A stretch of DNA of 64,000 bases from Ailurus styani (GCA_002007465.1 LNAC01000741.1:101417-165416); one strand, 5' to 3'. Shown: positions 22,530 through 34,265, counted from the first letter of the stretch. Translations and numbers: made by a program. The notes: generated by a model not told the origin, from the sequence alone.

Positions 22530-24487
22530 CACTGTTCAATCCGGGAGGCCAGGTCCACACTCACTGCTCCGTCCGGGAGGCCGGGTCCGCACTCACTGCT
22601 CTGTCCAGGAGGCCAGGTCCACGGTCACCGCTCCGTCCGGGAGGCCGTGTCCACACTCACTGCTCCGTCCGGGAGGCCGGGTCCACACTCACTGCTCCGT
22701 CCGGGAGGCCGGGTCCTCACGCACTGTTCCGTCCAGGAGGCCGGGTCCACGGTCACCACTCCGTCCGGGAGGCCGGGTCCACACTCACTGCTCCGTCCGG
22801 GAGGCCGGGTCCACACTCACTGCTCCGTCCGGGAGGCCGGGTCCTCACTCACTGCTCCGTCCGGGAGGCCGGGTCCTCACTCACTGCTCCGTCCGGGAGG
22901 CCGGGTCCTCACGCACTGTTCCGTCCAGGAGGCCGGGTCCACGGTCACCACTCCGTCCGGGAGGCCGGGTCCACACTCACTGCTCCGTCCGGGAGGCCGG
23001 GTCCACACGCACTGTTCCGTCCAGGAGGCCGGGTCCACGGTCACCACTCCGTCCGGGAGGCCGGGTCCACACTCACTGCTCCGTCCGGGAGGCCGGGTCC
23101 ACACTCACTGCTCCGTCCGGGAGGCCGGGTCCGCACTCACTGCTCCGTCCGGGAGGCCGGGTCCGCACTCACTGCTCCGTCCGGGAGGCCAGGTCCACGG
23201 TCACCACTCCGTCCGGGAGGCTGGGTCCGCACTCACCGTTCCGTCTGGGAGGCCGGGTCCACGGTCACCGCTCNTCACGCACTGTTCCGTCCAGGAGGCC
23301 GGGTCCACGGTCACCACTCCGTCCGGGAGGCCGGGTCCACACTCACTGCTCCGTCCGGGAGGCCGGGTCCGCACTCACTACTCCGTCCGGGAGGCCAGGT
23401 CCACGGTCACCACTCTGTCCGGGAGGCTGGGTCCGCACTCACTGTTCCGTCCGGGAGGCCGGGTCCATGGTCACCGCTCCGTCCGGGAAGCCGGGTCCAC
23501 GGTCACCGCTCCGTCCGGGAGGCTGGGTCCGCACTCACCGTTCCGTCTGGGAGGCCGGGTCCACGGTCACCGCTCCGTCCGGGAGGCTGGGTCCGCACTC
23601 ACTCTTCCGTCTGGGAGGCCGGATCCACGGTCACTGTTCGGTCCCGGAGGCCGGGTCCACACTTGCTGCTCCATCTGGGAGGCTGGGTACGCACTCACTG
23701 TTCCGTCCGGGAGGCCGGGTCCAAGGTCACCACTCCGTCCGGGAGGCTGGGTCCGCACTCACCGTTCCGTCCGGGAGGCCGGGTCCACGGTCACCACTCT
23801 GTCCGGGAGGCTGGGTCCGCCCTCACTGTTCCGTCCGGGAGGCCGGGTCCACGGTCACCACTCCGTCCGGGAGGCTGGGTCCGCACTCACTGTTCCGTCC
23901 GGGAGGCCGGGTCCACGGTCACCACTCCGTCCGGGAGGCTGGGTCCGCACTCACTGTTCCGTCCGGGAGGCTGGGTCTGCACTCACCGTTCCGTCCGGGA
24001 GGCCGGGTCCACGGTCACCACTCCATCCGGGAGGCTGGGTCCGCACTCACCGTTCCGTCCGGGAGGCCGGGTCCACGGTCACCACTCCGTCCGGGAGGCT
24101 GGGTCCGCACTCACTGCTCCGTCCGGGAGGCCGGGTCCACACTCACTGCTCCGTCCGGGAGGCCGGGTCCGCACTCACTGCTCCGTCCGGGAGGCCGGGT
24201 CCGCACTCACTACTCCGTCCGGGAGGCCAGGTCCACGGTCACCACTCTGTCCGGGAGGCTGGGTCCGCACTCACTGTTCCGTCCGGGAGGCCGGGTCCAT
24301 GGTCACCGCTCCGTCCGGGAAGCCGGGTCCACGGTCACCACTCCATCCGGGAGGCTGGGTCCGCACTCACCGCTCCGTCCGGGAGGCCGGGTCCACGGTC
24401 ACCACTCCGTCCGGGAGGCTGGGTCCGCACTCACTGTTCCATCCGGGAGGCCGGGTCCACGGTCACCACTCCGTCCGGGAGGCTAGG
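22530..24487 (+). repeat. Large minisatellite, 32 bp unit, about 61 copies
   Basis: The unit is CTCCGTCCGGGAGGCCGGGT plus CCACACTCACTG; successive starts at 22631 and 22663 are 32 apart. The left half is mostly GCCGGGTCC(A/G)CACTCACTG units. The right half, from about 23400, is dominated by a 64-bp dimer pairing a CCACGGTCACCA unit with a GGCTGGGTCCGCACTCAC unit. A marker variant GCACTGTTCCGTCCAGGAGG recurs at 22721, 22913 and 23009 (192 and 96 bases apart). Because 32 is not a multiple of 3 and no unit contains a stop, long frames of 711 and 815 codons run through it; these are artefacts. Confidence 0.98.
23274..23274. other. Hidden gap inside the 32-bp array
   Basis: A single N joins CACCGCTC to TCACGCACTG. 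The unit predicts 19 bases at this point, so the repeat phase jumps by 18. Confidence 0.9.
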
Positions 24488-24489
24488 TC

Positions 24490-25075
24490 TACCCGGCCGG
24501 GCCGCAGCGTGAGGTGGGGCAGGACTGTGGCCACAGTGAACAGCCCGCTGCCCGTCTGCCCTCTTGGACAGGGTTCCCGGAGCCCCTGCCAGGCTCCCGG
24601 CCGTTCCTGAAGGGGCTGCTCGCCTCCCCACCTCACTCGTATCTGGGGCGGGTCCCAGATGGGTCCCTGCACCCAGACAGTCACCGGCGCCTTTCCCACA
24701 GCAGGGCAGCGCCCTGTGACCAGGCCCGGGGAGGAGACGCCCCCACCGTGGCTCCCGCTCTGCTCACTCTCCCCTCCTCCTGAGCCAGAGATTCCGTTCC
24801 TATCGTCCGGACTGGGGAGGACTTGACTTGAAAAGGAACTGGGCCCCCGAAAAGCCGCAGCGTCGCCGTGGCCAGACGGGGAATGTATTTCCCGCCAGGA
24901 GGCCGAGGCGAGGGGACGAGCAGGTGTCAGCCGGAGCCAGGCCGCCCTGCAGGGACAGACGCTGACCAGTTGCTGCCCCGGCTGGGGACACGCACGTTCT
25001 AATCATGAAAACTGTGAAGGCCTTCAACGCCGACGTACATTACCTTCCAAATTCACTTCTCGTCCTTGTCCATTT
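24490..25075. other. Single-copy sequence after the 32-bp array
   Basis: No recognisable feature. Confidence 0.45.
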
Positions 25076-25078
25076 ATT

Positions 25079-25260
25079 TTAAAAGGTTTTATTTATTTAT
25101 TTCGTGCTGGCAGGGGAGGGGCAGAGGGAGGGAGAATCTCAAGCCAGCTGCCCCCCGGAGCGTGGAGCCCGACGTGGGGCTCGATCCCACAGCCCTGAGA
25201 CCAAGACCCAAGCAGAAATCAGAGTCAGACGCTGAACTGACCGAGCCACCCAGGCGCCCC
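25079..25260 (-). mobile_element. Carnivore SINE, antisense
   Basis: Reverse complement of the SINE: an A-rich tail complement (TTTTATTTATTTATTT) at the left, GAGCCACCCAGGCGCCCC at the right. It is well diverged and has no clear duplication. Confidence 0.9.
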
Positions 25261-25949
25261 TTGTCTTTGTCAATTAATATTTATGTGTTTCGGTGCGTCT
25301 CATCGCTGCACACAAAACTGAATTTCTCCAGCCCCTGTTGGTTTTGTTCAGTGCACATGTCTGCGTTAGGAACGTCGAGGACGCGTCCCTCTGAATGGGA
25401 GTGCAGTATCTTACTGCCTTCATGCTGCAGACTTTACTCCGACCCTTCGCTCCGATTTAATATTCAGATGGTTTCTAACCTTTCAGCTTTATGTAACTAA
25501 CAGGGTTATAGATAATTCTGTATAAACCGCGTCTTCCTTCTTTATTTCCTTAACGTCTGTTCTAAAAATAGAGCGAATCGTTTTCGAGCTCTTCTTGCAC
25601 AGTTCCATTGTCTCAGAAGAGGGCAGAATTAATCAAGATGTAACACGAACAGCAGTTTTTAAAGAAACAGTTTTCCCCATAACCCTGGCAACTCTGGCTT
25701 TTTATCGTTGTGACCTATTTTGCCAACGTAATGGCTGTGCGATGTTACCTTGAAGTTAATTTGCGTTTTAGTATTGACTGTCGACATTCTGCGCCCTCCC
25801 GAATGATAACTGTGGGTGTTTTCTCCCTTGGTGTTGGAAGTGTCTCTGCCCCGTTGCCTTCTGGGTGCTTATTTGGCCAAGATTTCACAGGCATCTATGT
25901 GTCGTGTGACTTCCCTTATGAGCGTCCACGCTGGCAGCCGTGTCACCGA

Positions 25950-26115
25950 AATGCCATCCGTAGACCAAGCAAGGGAGTCACGTGGGAGAGTTTGTAAAAC
26001 CCAGTCCTTAGCCCCACCAGAAGGACAGGAAAGGAGCTGTTGGGTTCCGCTAACAGAGACCCCGAGGCCCAGAGACTTGATCCAGAAACCAGAACCTCAG
26101 TCTTTATCCAGTGGC
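25950..26115. mobile_element. Possible MER20/MER5-like DNA element
   Basis: GAGTCACGTGGGAGAGTTTG followed by TAAAACCCAGTCCTTAGCCC and GACTTGATCCAGAAACCAGA resembles old hAT MITEs. Diverged and tentative. Confidence 0.35.
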
Positions 26116-26499
26116 TGATGTCTTCAAACCAATAAATACTTTGCACCGATACTTTGCTACGAATTGGCCCCTCTGCCAGGAAGGGGAGAAAGCCGAGTAA
26201 AGTCCGTGGTGGGTGCCTTCCAGGGAAGTCACACCAGCGAGAGGGACAGACAGTTCAGTGTAGCCAGCGAAGTGCTACGGGACAGGGCCTCGAAGGCTCT
26301 TGGAGGAAGCAAGAAGTGGGGCTTGAATGAAGAAGAGCCGTCCGGGTGGAGCGAATAAGGAGGAAGGCTTTGCCCCAGAGGAATGGCGTGTGCAGACACA
26401 GAGGCGTGAAAACGGGTGGTGGGCCGGGCGCTGTGGGAGCACAGGCTGGGAAGGGCAGGGCGTGGAGCTGCCTGCCAGGGCTGGAGGCCCAGCCCCACG

Positions 26500-26690
26500 A
26501 CAGCTTTGTCATCTCCAGCAAGTCACATAGCCTCTCCAAGCTCCCGTTCTGCCATCACCCCACGATGACCGTAACGCCTGGCTGGCTGGCAGCGGGTTGA
26601 CCGAAGGAGGTCATCCTCATTGAGCCCGAGGTGTTACTCTGGGCACACGGTAAATGCTCGCTCGGCAAGTATTGGCTCTGGCTATTGAGA
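26500..26690 (-). repeat. MIR, antisense
   Basis: CAGCAAGTCACATAGCCTCT, GTTCTGCCATCACCCC and CACACGGTAAATGCTCGCTC. Confidence 0.7.
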
Positions 26691-26699
26691 AGGTGTAGC

Positions 26700-28160
26700 C
26701 TTGCAGGAAGGAGGGATGCACGGGCCTTGTACTCTATACTGAGATGACTCGGTCACAGAGCAGAGACGATAGAGTAGGTAAGCCAAGCAAAGACGTGACC
26801 AGACTGAGTTTAGACGGGTCGTTGGGGCAACAGTGGGGAGAATGGACAGGAAAGTGAAGGGCAGGGGCGAAGCAGTCAGGTGGCCACATTCTCTGTCCAC
26901 AGTCGAAGGAGCAGTGATGGGGGCCTCAGGTGCCGTGGCCACTGTGGGAGTGAAGAGGCCAGACCACAAGCACGGATTACACAGGAGACCGTGACTAGAC
27001 TCGCTGACCTATGGGACGTGGGAAGGCAGGGCTCAGGGGGCAGAATCTGCTGTTTCCGAATTCCACGGCCTGCAAGTCTGTTCCTTGGCTCCGCCTGATC
27101 GAGCCGCCGCAGGACCCCGTCCATCGCCTCCGAACGGGCCCGTTGTCCCCGGTCTTCCCGGCTCCCAGAGACCGATCCCAGGGGTCAGGAAAAGTACGGA
27201 GGAAGAGCTCCGGGCCCTGCTTCCACACCAGCTGGGGCTGCCCCTCTCCCCAAGGAATGCGCTCGGCTTCCTCCGTCCCCACCCCCGCCAAAGACATCTC
27301 AAGCCCTGTGACTTGGCAGCTGCGCAGGACCTTCTCTGACGACCGTCTCAGGCATCCGGGCGTCTTGGGCTGTCGAAGCACATGGGGCAGGCACATCGCG
27401 GCCTGTGTCCACGGGAGGGAGGTGCTCTGCAAAGAGGAAATGGCTCCAACCAGATATGGCCTTGTTTGTTTTCCCCGTGAAGACAGGAGACCATTTTACT
27501 TTCCTCTTTTATTTATTTTTTAGGGATGAGGCAGATATTTTTAATTCCTCTAGTTTCCTGCTGTCTACAGGTGTTTCCTATGGTCTTGCTGCCAGAAAGA
27601 CCGGAGCCCATGACATAATCAGCTCTGGTCCTGAGATTTCCAAAAAGTCTCCCTGCTGTGACCTGCAGGTGCCACCTCAAATCCCCTCTGGGCAAGGTGG
27701 GCGAACACACAGCCCCCCCCCCGACCTGCGCGGGTTTTCCACCGATCGCCTGTGCTGCAGGCAGGGCTCATTCCTAAGAGCCCCTGGTGAGAGGTCGCCG
27801 TGGGGGGACTGGAGAGGAGGAAGTCTCTGGTCTCCAGCAGCACCCCGTTCTTGCCTTCTTAGCCGATGTGACATTCAGGAAAGGGCTGCCCAGTAGTGCC
27901 GGTAGACTCATTCCTTCCTTCTCATTCGCAGGACAGTTCTCCGGCCTCCAGCCAAGTGGGATAGCCTTGTAGAGCAGCTGTTGAAAAGGCAGAATGCTTG
28001 TTTATTTTTACCCCAAAAAGTTGTGCACAAACTAAAACTTTGGGGAAAACATCCCATTTATCATGCACCCAGAGAAATCTTATGGTGTTGGGAAATCCTC
28101 TTACAAAGTGAGGAGACCATCAGCCAAGCAACGTTCTCTCTCTCACTTTAGACATGAACT
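26700..28160. other. Intronic sequence, mostly unassigned
   Basis: The first 300 bases look like diverged old repeat. The rest is single-copy with no convincing exon. Confidence 0.4.
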
Positions 28161-28164
28161 TGTG

Positions 28165-28350
28165 GAGCCTCATATCTGTCTGTACAAGGAATGGGACAAA
28201 TGTTTATTGGATACTTTTATTACACGATGTCTCTTTTAGAACCGTCACTGCTCTTCTCTGAGTTGGGTATCACTGGTCCATCGTACTGAGTAGGAGACTG
28301 ACGCTCAGGGTGGGCAAGTGGTCTGGTCGCCGCCGACGGACAGAGACAGA
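28165..28350 (+). repeat. MIR
   Basis: TTTATTGGATACTTTTATTA, GTAGGAGACTGACGCTCAGG and a GGGCAAGTGGTCTGG region. It lies just before the young SINE. Confidence 0.6.
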
Positions 28351-28464
28351 GTGTAGCCCGGGCCCCCCCCTCGTCCCATCTGCAGTGCACGCTGGTCCCC
28401 CTGAGAATTCGAAGAGGGGGTCATGATGCTTGTGATGGTATTTAACATGAAGAGCAATGAATCC

Positions 28465-28655
28465 AGGGGCGCCTGGGGGGCTCAGTGGGTTAAAGCCTCT
28501 GCCTTCGGCTCAGGTCATGATCTCAGGGTCCTGGGATCGAGCCCCACGTAGGGCTCTCCGCTCAGCGGGGAGCCTGCTTCCTCCTCTCTCTCTGCCTGCC
28601 TCTCTGCCTACTTGTGATCTCTCTCTCCATGTCAAATAAATAAAGTTTTAAAAAA
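28465..28655 (+). mobile_element. Young carnivore SINE, mustelid-like subfamily
   Basis: The leader has CTCAGTGGGTTAAAGCCTCT and the 3' part CTACTTGTGATCTCTCTC, variants I associate with mustelids. It is flanked by a perfect 15-bp duplication, AAGAGCAATGAATCC at 28450-28464 and 28656-28670. Sequence and duplications are nearly undecayed, implying recent insertion. Confidence 0.95.
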
Positions 28656-28671
28656 AAGAGCAATGAATCCG

Positions 28672-29700
28672 TGACGTCCCTAAAAGAATTACAAATAAAT
28701 TCACGTCATAAGCCCAAAAATGCCTCCTGGGATTTTCCAGGCAACAGGTCAAATTGGATAAAACATTGTTCCCACAAATCAGAAGTCGCAAACTCCCGGA
28801 TCCCGAGCTGCAGGTGGACGCGCTCTCCCCGCAGCGAAGCAGGGGTCCGTCCCACCCGCGCCCACCCGTGTGCGCGGCCTGCCTGGGCTCCGCGGGTGCT
28901 GGGGAGGCCGGAGAGCGGCAGGAAGACAGCGCCCAGAGCTGCGCTTGGGGCCAGAGCGGGTCTCGCACACTGGGAGCGCCTCCCGCTGACTCTGACGGAG
29001 GCGGCGTCTCCCCAGGGGCCAGCGGCGCCCTCCGAGGGCCAGCTCCGGGTCAGACTGCCAGCATCGATCTCTGGCCTGCAGACAGACCGCGCAGACGCAA
29101 GGATGGCTGCGTCGTGGGCAGAGTCACACCGCCGAGTTTCGAACCCGCCTCCTCTACAGGGCGTGGGGTCTGGGCAGGCTCCTGCCTCGCGGTGGCTCCA
29201 TGTCAGACGGGACGAGACGACGGGAAGGTGTTCTTCACGCGGCTGTGGAGGGGATCAGGCGAGCTTCATCCCCGATGCGCCGTGAACAGGGTACGCACTC
29301 CGTCTGTGCCGATCCCGTCCTCGCCTCCTCTCGGGAACGTTCGCGTGCACGGCTGCCTCGGGGACACCGGGGGGACGGGGTCTATTCATCACCGAGGACG
29401 GAATGGCTCTGTGCTGACTTGTCCAAGACCCGCAGAAAATCGGGGTGTGGGGCCTAAAGGAGATGGCCTGTGTCTCCCTTCTCTTGCCTTACGATTTGTC
29501 TTGTTTGGTTTCTTTCTCACCATATGCTGAGATGGAAGGGACATTTTGGCTTCGGATCGATCATCTTGAGCAGAGACCAGTATGTACTAACAAAGCAACA
29601 GCATTTAAAAACGTATGTGGGGCTCCTGCAAATGGGGTAAATTGGCCTAGATTTTACTAAACCTAAAAACAGCTTCAAGGAGCATGTATTTAAATTTGGT
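28672..29700. other. GC-rich then AT-rich intronic sequence
   Basis: CG-rich at 28790-29060, with long overlapping frames but no domain. From 29450 it becomes AT-rich ahead of the L1. Confidence 0.45.
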
Positions 29701-29710
29701 GACACAATAT

Positions 29711-31185
29711 CTTTTTTTTTTCATTTGAATTCCAGTATAGTCAACATACAGTGTTATGTAATCTTTAGGTGTACAATACGATGACTCGGCAATTCCATCC
29801 ATCACCCCGTGCTCATCACAAGTGCACGCCTTCATCCCACCACCTGTTTCACCCACCCCTCCCCCAACCCCCCGCTCATAACCATCAGTTTGTCCACTAT
29901 ATTAAGCATCTGTTTCTTGGTTTGTGTGTGTGTGTGTGTCTCTCTTTTATTCTCCTTTGCTTGCTTTGTTTCTTAAATTCCACATGCGAGCGAAATCATA
30001 TGATATTTGTCTTTCTCTGATTTATTTCACTTAGCATTATATTGTCTAACTCAATCCATGTCTTTGCAAACGGCAAGATTTCATTCTTTTTATGGCTGAA
30101 TCATATTCCATTGTATACATACCACATCTTCTTTATTCATTCGTCCATCAATAAACACTTGGGCTGCATCTATAATTTGGCTCTTGTAAGTAAAGCTGCT
30201 AGAAACATGAGGTGCATATATCCCTTTTATTTAGTATTTTTGTATCCTTCGGGTAAATACCTAGTAGTGTGATTGCAGGATCGTACATTAGTTCTATCTT
30301 TAACTTTTCGAGGAACCTCCGTATTGTTTTCCACAGTGGCTGCGCCAGTTTGCATTCCCACCAATAATACAAGAGGGTTCCCCTTTCTCCGCACCCTCAC
30401 CAACACCTGTGGTTTCTTGCGTTTTTATTTTAACCATTCTGACAGGTGTGCAGTCATAACTCATTGTAGTTTTGATTTGCATTTCCCTGATGACAAGTGG
30501 CATCAAGCATCTTTTTCATGTCTCTGTTAACCATCTGGAGGTCTTCTTTGGACAATCTCTGTTCAAGTCTTCTCATTTTTAATTGGATTATTTGGGTTTT
30601 GGGTGTTGAGTTGTATCCGTTTTTTATATATTTTGGATACTAACCCTTTGTTGGACATGTCATTTGCAAATATCTTCTCCCATTCCATAGGCTGCCTTTT
30701 AGTTTTGTTGACTGTTTCCCTCACTGTGCAGAAGCTTTTTATTTTGATAAAGTCGCAATCATTTGGTTTTGCCTTTATTTCCCTTGCCTCAGGAGACGTC
30801 TCTAGAAAGAAGTTGCTCTGGCCGGTGTGGGAGGCCTTACTGCCTGTTCTCTCTTCTAGGATTTTTCTGGTTTCAGGTCTCACGTTTAGGTCTTTCATCC
30901 ACTCTGAGTTTATTTTTGTGCACAGCGTCAGGCAGTGCTCTGGTCTCGCTCTTCCACGTGGAGCTGCCGGTTTCCCAACAGCAGATGTTGCAGACATTGT
31001 CCTTTTCCCACTGGATAGTTTTTCCTCCCTTGTCCGGGATGAATTGACCACATAGCTGTGGGTTTCTTTCCGGGTTTTATATTCCGTTCCACTGATCTGC
31101 GTATCTGTTTTTGTGCCGTACCATATCACGGTGATCACTTCAGCTTGGTAGTATGACCTTAAGTCTGGAATCGTGGTGACGACAC
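29711..31185 (-). mobile_element. LINE-1 3' fragment: end of ORF2 and 3' UTR
   Basis: The element is antisense, with its poly-A seen as a T run at 29711-29721. Then comes the carnivore L1 3' UTR, and from about 30570 to 31140 a near-intact reading frame on the minus strand. That frame contains WMKDLNVRPETRKILEE, IKIKSFCTVRETVNKTKRQP and EWEKIFAND, the conserved C-terminus of L1 ORF2 protein. It is 5'-truncated at about 31185. No reverse-transcriptase or endonuclease domain is present, so it cannot be autonomous. Confidence 0.93.
29919..29943. repeat. TG microsatellite
   Basis: TTTGTGTGTGTGTGTGTGTC within the L1 3' UTR. Confidence 0.9.
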
Positions 31186-31393
31186 GGTGTCTTTATGGAA
31201 TCACTGACTCCACCTCCTCCTTCTCCCCTCTGGGCGTACGTGTCCTGTCCCCGACACTCGGGCCCTGGGTATGATATTTTGAGAAGACTGACGACTCACT
31301 CCAAAGTTGTTTTCAGGTGTTTGTTCCCCTGCTCAGACCGTTCCTTCCCAAAACATTGGGGGAGTAGAGTTTAAAACTCTTATTTCAGTATTT

Positions 31394-31590
31394 TATTTTA
31401 TTTTAAGATTTTATTTATTTATTTGACGGAGAGAGACTGCAGGAGAGGGAACACAAGCAGGGGGAGTGGGAGAGGGAGAAGCAGGCTTCCCGCTGAGCAG
31501 GGAGCCCGATGCAGGACTTGATCCCAGGACCCCGGGATCATGACCTGAGCCGAAGGCAGATGCTTAACGACTGAGCCACCCGGGCACCCC
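31394..31590 (-). mobile_element. Carnivore SINE, antisense
   Basis: A TTTATTTATTTG tail complement at the left, GAGCCACCCGGGCACCCC at the right, with the body in between. Flanking TTCAGTATTTTA and TTCCAGTATTTTA are the likely duplication. Confidence 0.92.
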
Positions 31591-31680
31591 TTGTTCCAGT
31601 ATTTTAAACATTTTTCTTTATGTTTATCTTATTATACATCTTGGTAACTGCCTTTCTTTCCTTTGAAAATAATCATTGGT

Positions 31681-31905
31681 GGGGAGCCTGGGTGGCTCAG
31701 TTGGTTAAGTGTCCAGCTCTTGATTTCGGCTCAGGTCATGATCTCCAGGTCGTGAGATCCAGCCCCGCGTCAGGCTCTGTGCTCAGTGTGGAGTCTGCTT
31801 GAGACTCTCTCCCTCTCCCTCTGCCTCTCTCCCCACTCACGCACTCTCCCTCTCAATTACATGAATAAAAGTGTTTAAAAAATTAAAAAATAAAAAAGGA
31901 AAGAA
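31681..31905 (+). mobile_element. Carnivore SINE
   Basis: GGGGAGCCTGGGTGGCTCAG leader, CAGCTCTTGATTTCGGCTCA variant, CT-rich stretch and a long A-rich tail with GAAAG repeats. Flanks AATAATCATTGG and AACAATCATGGG are a diverged duplication. Confidence 0.92.
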
Positions 31906-31970
31906 AAGAAAACAATCATGGGCAACCCTATAAATCAGTTCTAGTTTGCTCATTCGAATACACATACACG

Positions 31971-32149
31971 GGGCGCCTGGGGGGCTCAGTCGTTAAGCAT
32001 CTCCCTTCGGGTCAGGTCATGATCCCGGGGTCCTGGGATCAAGTCCCTTGTCGGGCTCCCTGCTCAGAGTCTGCTTCTCCCTCGGCCTCTGCCTGTTGTT
32101 CCCCTGCTTGTGCACTCTCTTTGTCAAATAAATAAATAAAATATGTTTA
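31971..32149 (+). mobile_element. Carnivore SINE
   Basis: GGGGCGCCTGGGGGGCTCAG leader, CAAATAAATAAATAAAAT tail. It is flanked by AATACACAT on both sides. It is the third SINE in less than 800 bases. Confidence 0.92.
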
Positions 32150-32159
32150 AAAATACACA

Positions 32160-32600
32160 TCCAGAATTTGACGTGACTGAAATCATATCAAGCCTGCTGG
32201 GTTGTTATAGGCAATGGTTTTGTTTTGTTTTGTTTTGTTTTGTTTGCTTCATCCAAACCAGCTTCCCTTCCCACACTCCAGCCTCCACAAATCTCGTAGA
32301 ACACTTTCTGTAGGACACTTCCTATCCTGCAACTATGCAAATGGTGGCATGTACGTCATGCAAACACACGGGTCGATGTACACATAGCACGGGATGGGGG
32401 TGGCTCGTCGACTTGTTGCTTCATCAAACTGGGGCCGTATTCGACACACTTCTGTGCGTCTTACTGTTCTCGCTTTACAGTTTTCCACGGGAATTTGGGG
32501 TGCTCTAATTCATTCTTTTTAATGGTTTCACAATAACCCGCTGTGTGAATGACCATAAACCATTTCCCTCTCTGTGGGCCTTCGCTTTGCTCCTGGTGTT
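32160..32600 (-). mobile_element. Probable old LINE-1 fragment with TTTTG repeat
   Basis: TCTTTTTAATGGTTTCACAA and GAATGACCATAAACCATTT resemble the L1 3' UTR block. A (TTTTG)n microsatellite lies at 32217-32247. The family call is tentative. Confidence 0.4.
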
Positions 32601-33780
32601 TTGCCGCTGGAAGCAGCGCCGTAATCAGCCTTCGCGTCCTTCTGTCCTGGGCCTCTTACGTTTCTGCAGTAGTCTCGGGAGCACGGGGCCGAGGGGCAAG
32701 GTTTGTCGTCTCATTTAATGAGCGTTGCCAGATAACATTCCCGAAAGGCGGTGAGCATCACAGCCGCTCCAGCCGAGTCCGAGCGCTCCTGCTCCCGGGC
32801 CCCAAACAGCACTGGCTACTTCGCGCTCTGCCCCTGCTCCCAGCCTCTCCGCTCTGCTGTCTGCTGAGCACAGAGAGGTCTCCGTGTTAACTTCATGTCT
32901 AGTTCTCTGACAACTTATAAATCTGACCTCTTTTGCTTCTCGGACTTTCGGGGTTTGCTTTTTTCTGGGAACCGCTTATTTGTAGGTATATTGTTCCCGT
33001 CATTTTGTGAGAACATTTTATATAAAAGACACAGTCTCCTCATCTGTGTTACACTGTTTCCAATCTATTGTTTTCTCTTTACTTCATTTATAGTACTTTT
33101 GCCATAAAATTTTTACTTTTTTTATGGTTAGAGGGGCCTTTTTTAATAGCTCCTATGACGTCCCTCTTGGTTAAAAAAGGGAAATATTTCATGTTAACAC
33201 TCTTTTATCCTGCATATCCTGTGCTTAGCTAAGTAAGCTCCGTGCCTTCCAAATGTCATGAACCCCCGAGCCAGGCGTGGGACTTTAGCAGAGCACGCCG
33301 GGCACGGTTATTGCAGGCTCCCCTCGGGCCACGTGTCTATGCTCCGGCTGGATCCGCTCGCTGATACCGGTCTGGAATTTTTCCATCCGCAGCTCTTAGC
33401 TTCTGTCTTCTCCTCCCGCCCCTGACAGCCCCCTCCCCCATTTGCTCCTTGACTGGGATCTTTCCTTCCCCTTTCCCAGCTCTCTGCTCTATTTTCTGCT
33501 TCCTTCCGCCAGGATGCACGTGGAATGTCCCTGAACTCCGCATGCCCTCGCTCCAGGGCCGCCGAGGTCCCGGGGGCCCTTCCTGCCGCCTGAGCCAGGC
33601 CGCCCACCCTTCCCTGAACACCCACCCTTGTCTCCAAGACGATGTGTGCGCCACCCACCGTGGGGCTGCCCAGTGCCCCTTTGCCGCGGGGTTCGCGTTG
33701 CAAGAACTCAGGACAAACGTTTTCCTTTCCATTCCCTGGGATTTAAGCCTTCAGGATAAGTCTCACTCCTTGGGCCTCAT
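32600..33780. other. Single-copy intronic sequence
   Basis: Nothing recognised beyond short poly-T stretches. Confidence 0.45.
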
Positions 33781-33784
33781 GTGT

Positions 33785-33970
33785 GCGAATAGCCTGCATT
33801 TCTTGAGGACTGACTCCGCGCCGGGCTCCAGGCTAAGCGCTGTCCGTGCTCTCACTTGACTCTTAGGCAGGCCTGTGATGGGAACGTTGCTCTCCGCACT
33901 TTGCTCATGAGGCCCCTGAAATTTAACGAGGTTCAGTCTCCTGCGCGTGGTCGCGGAGGGCGTGCGGTGG
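33785..33970 (+). repeat. MIR
   Basis: CTTGAGGACTGACTCCGCGC, GGCTAAGCGCTGTCCGTGCT and CATGAGGCCCCTGAAATTTA in MIR order. Confidence 0.6.
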
Positions 33971-34265
33971 GGACAGGCGGCAAACACGCGGTCTCCAGAG
34001 CACCGCCTTCTGACCGTCTCACCCCTCCTCCCGGCCCCGTGGTCACCGCTCCTCCTCGGGGCCTCAGAGGCGCCACGATTCCAGCCTGTCCTGCCGCTCG
34101 GCCCTTCGTCACGTCCCGCAGAGACAGGACTGCTCTGTACATCGTCTTCCTAACTCACTATTCACTCGACCTTCGTGCACATTTCCCCAGCCGGACTCTA
34201 CAGAGCAGGGACCGTGACTGGATTCCTCTGCAACCAGCCCCCCCTCGACATGTGTTCATTCATTG

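Noticed and set aside
30563..31138. 191-codon minus-strand frame as a host gene
   Set aside because: It is the C-terminus of LINE-1 ORF2 in a 5'-truncated copy.
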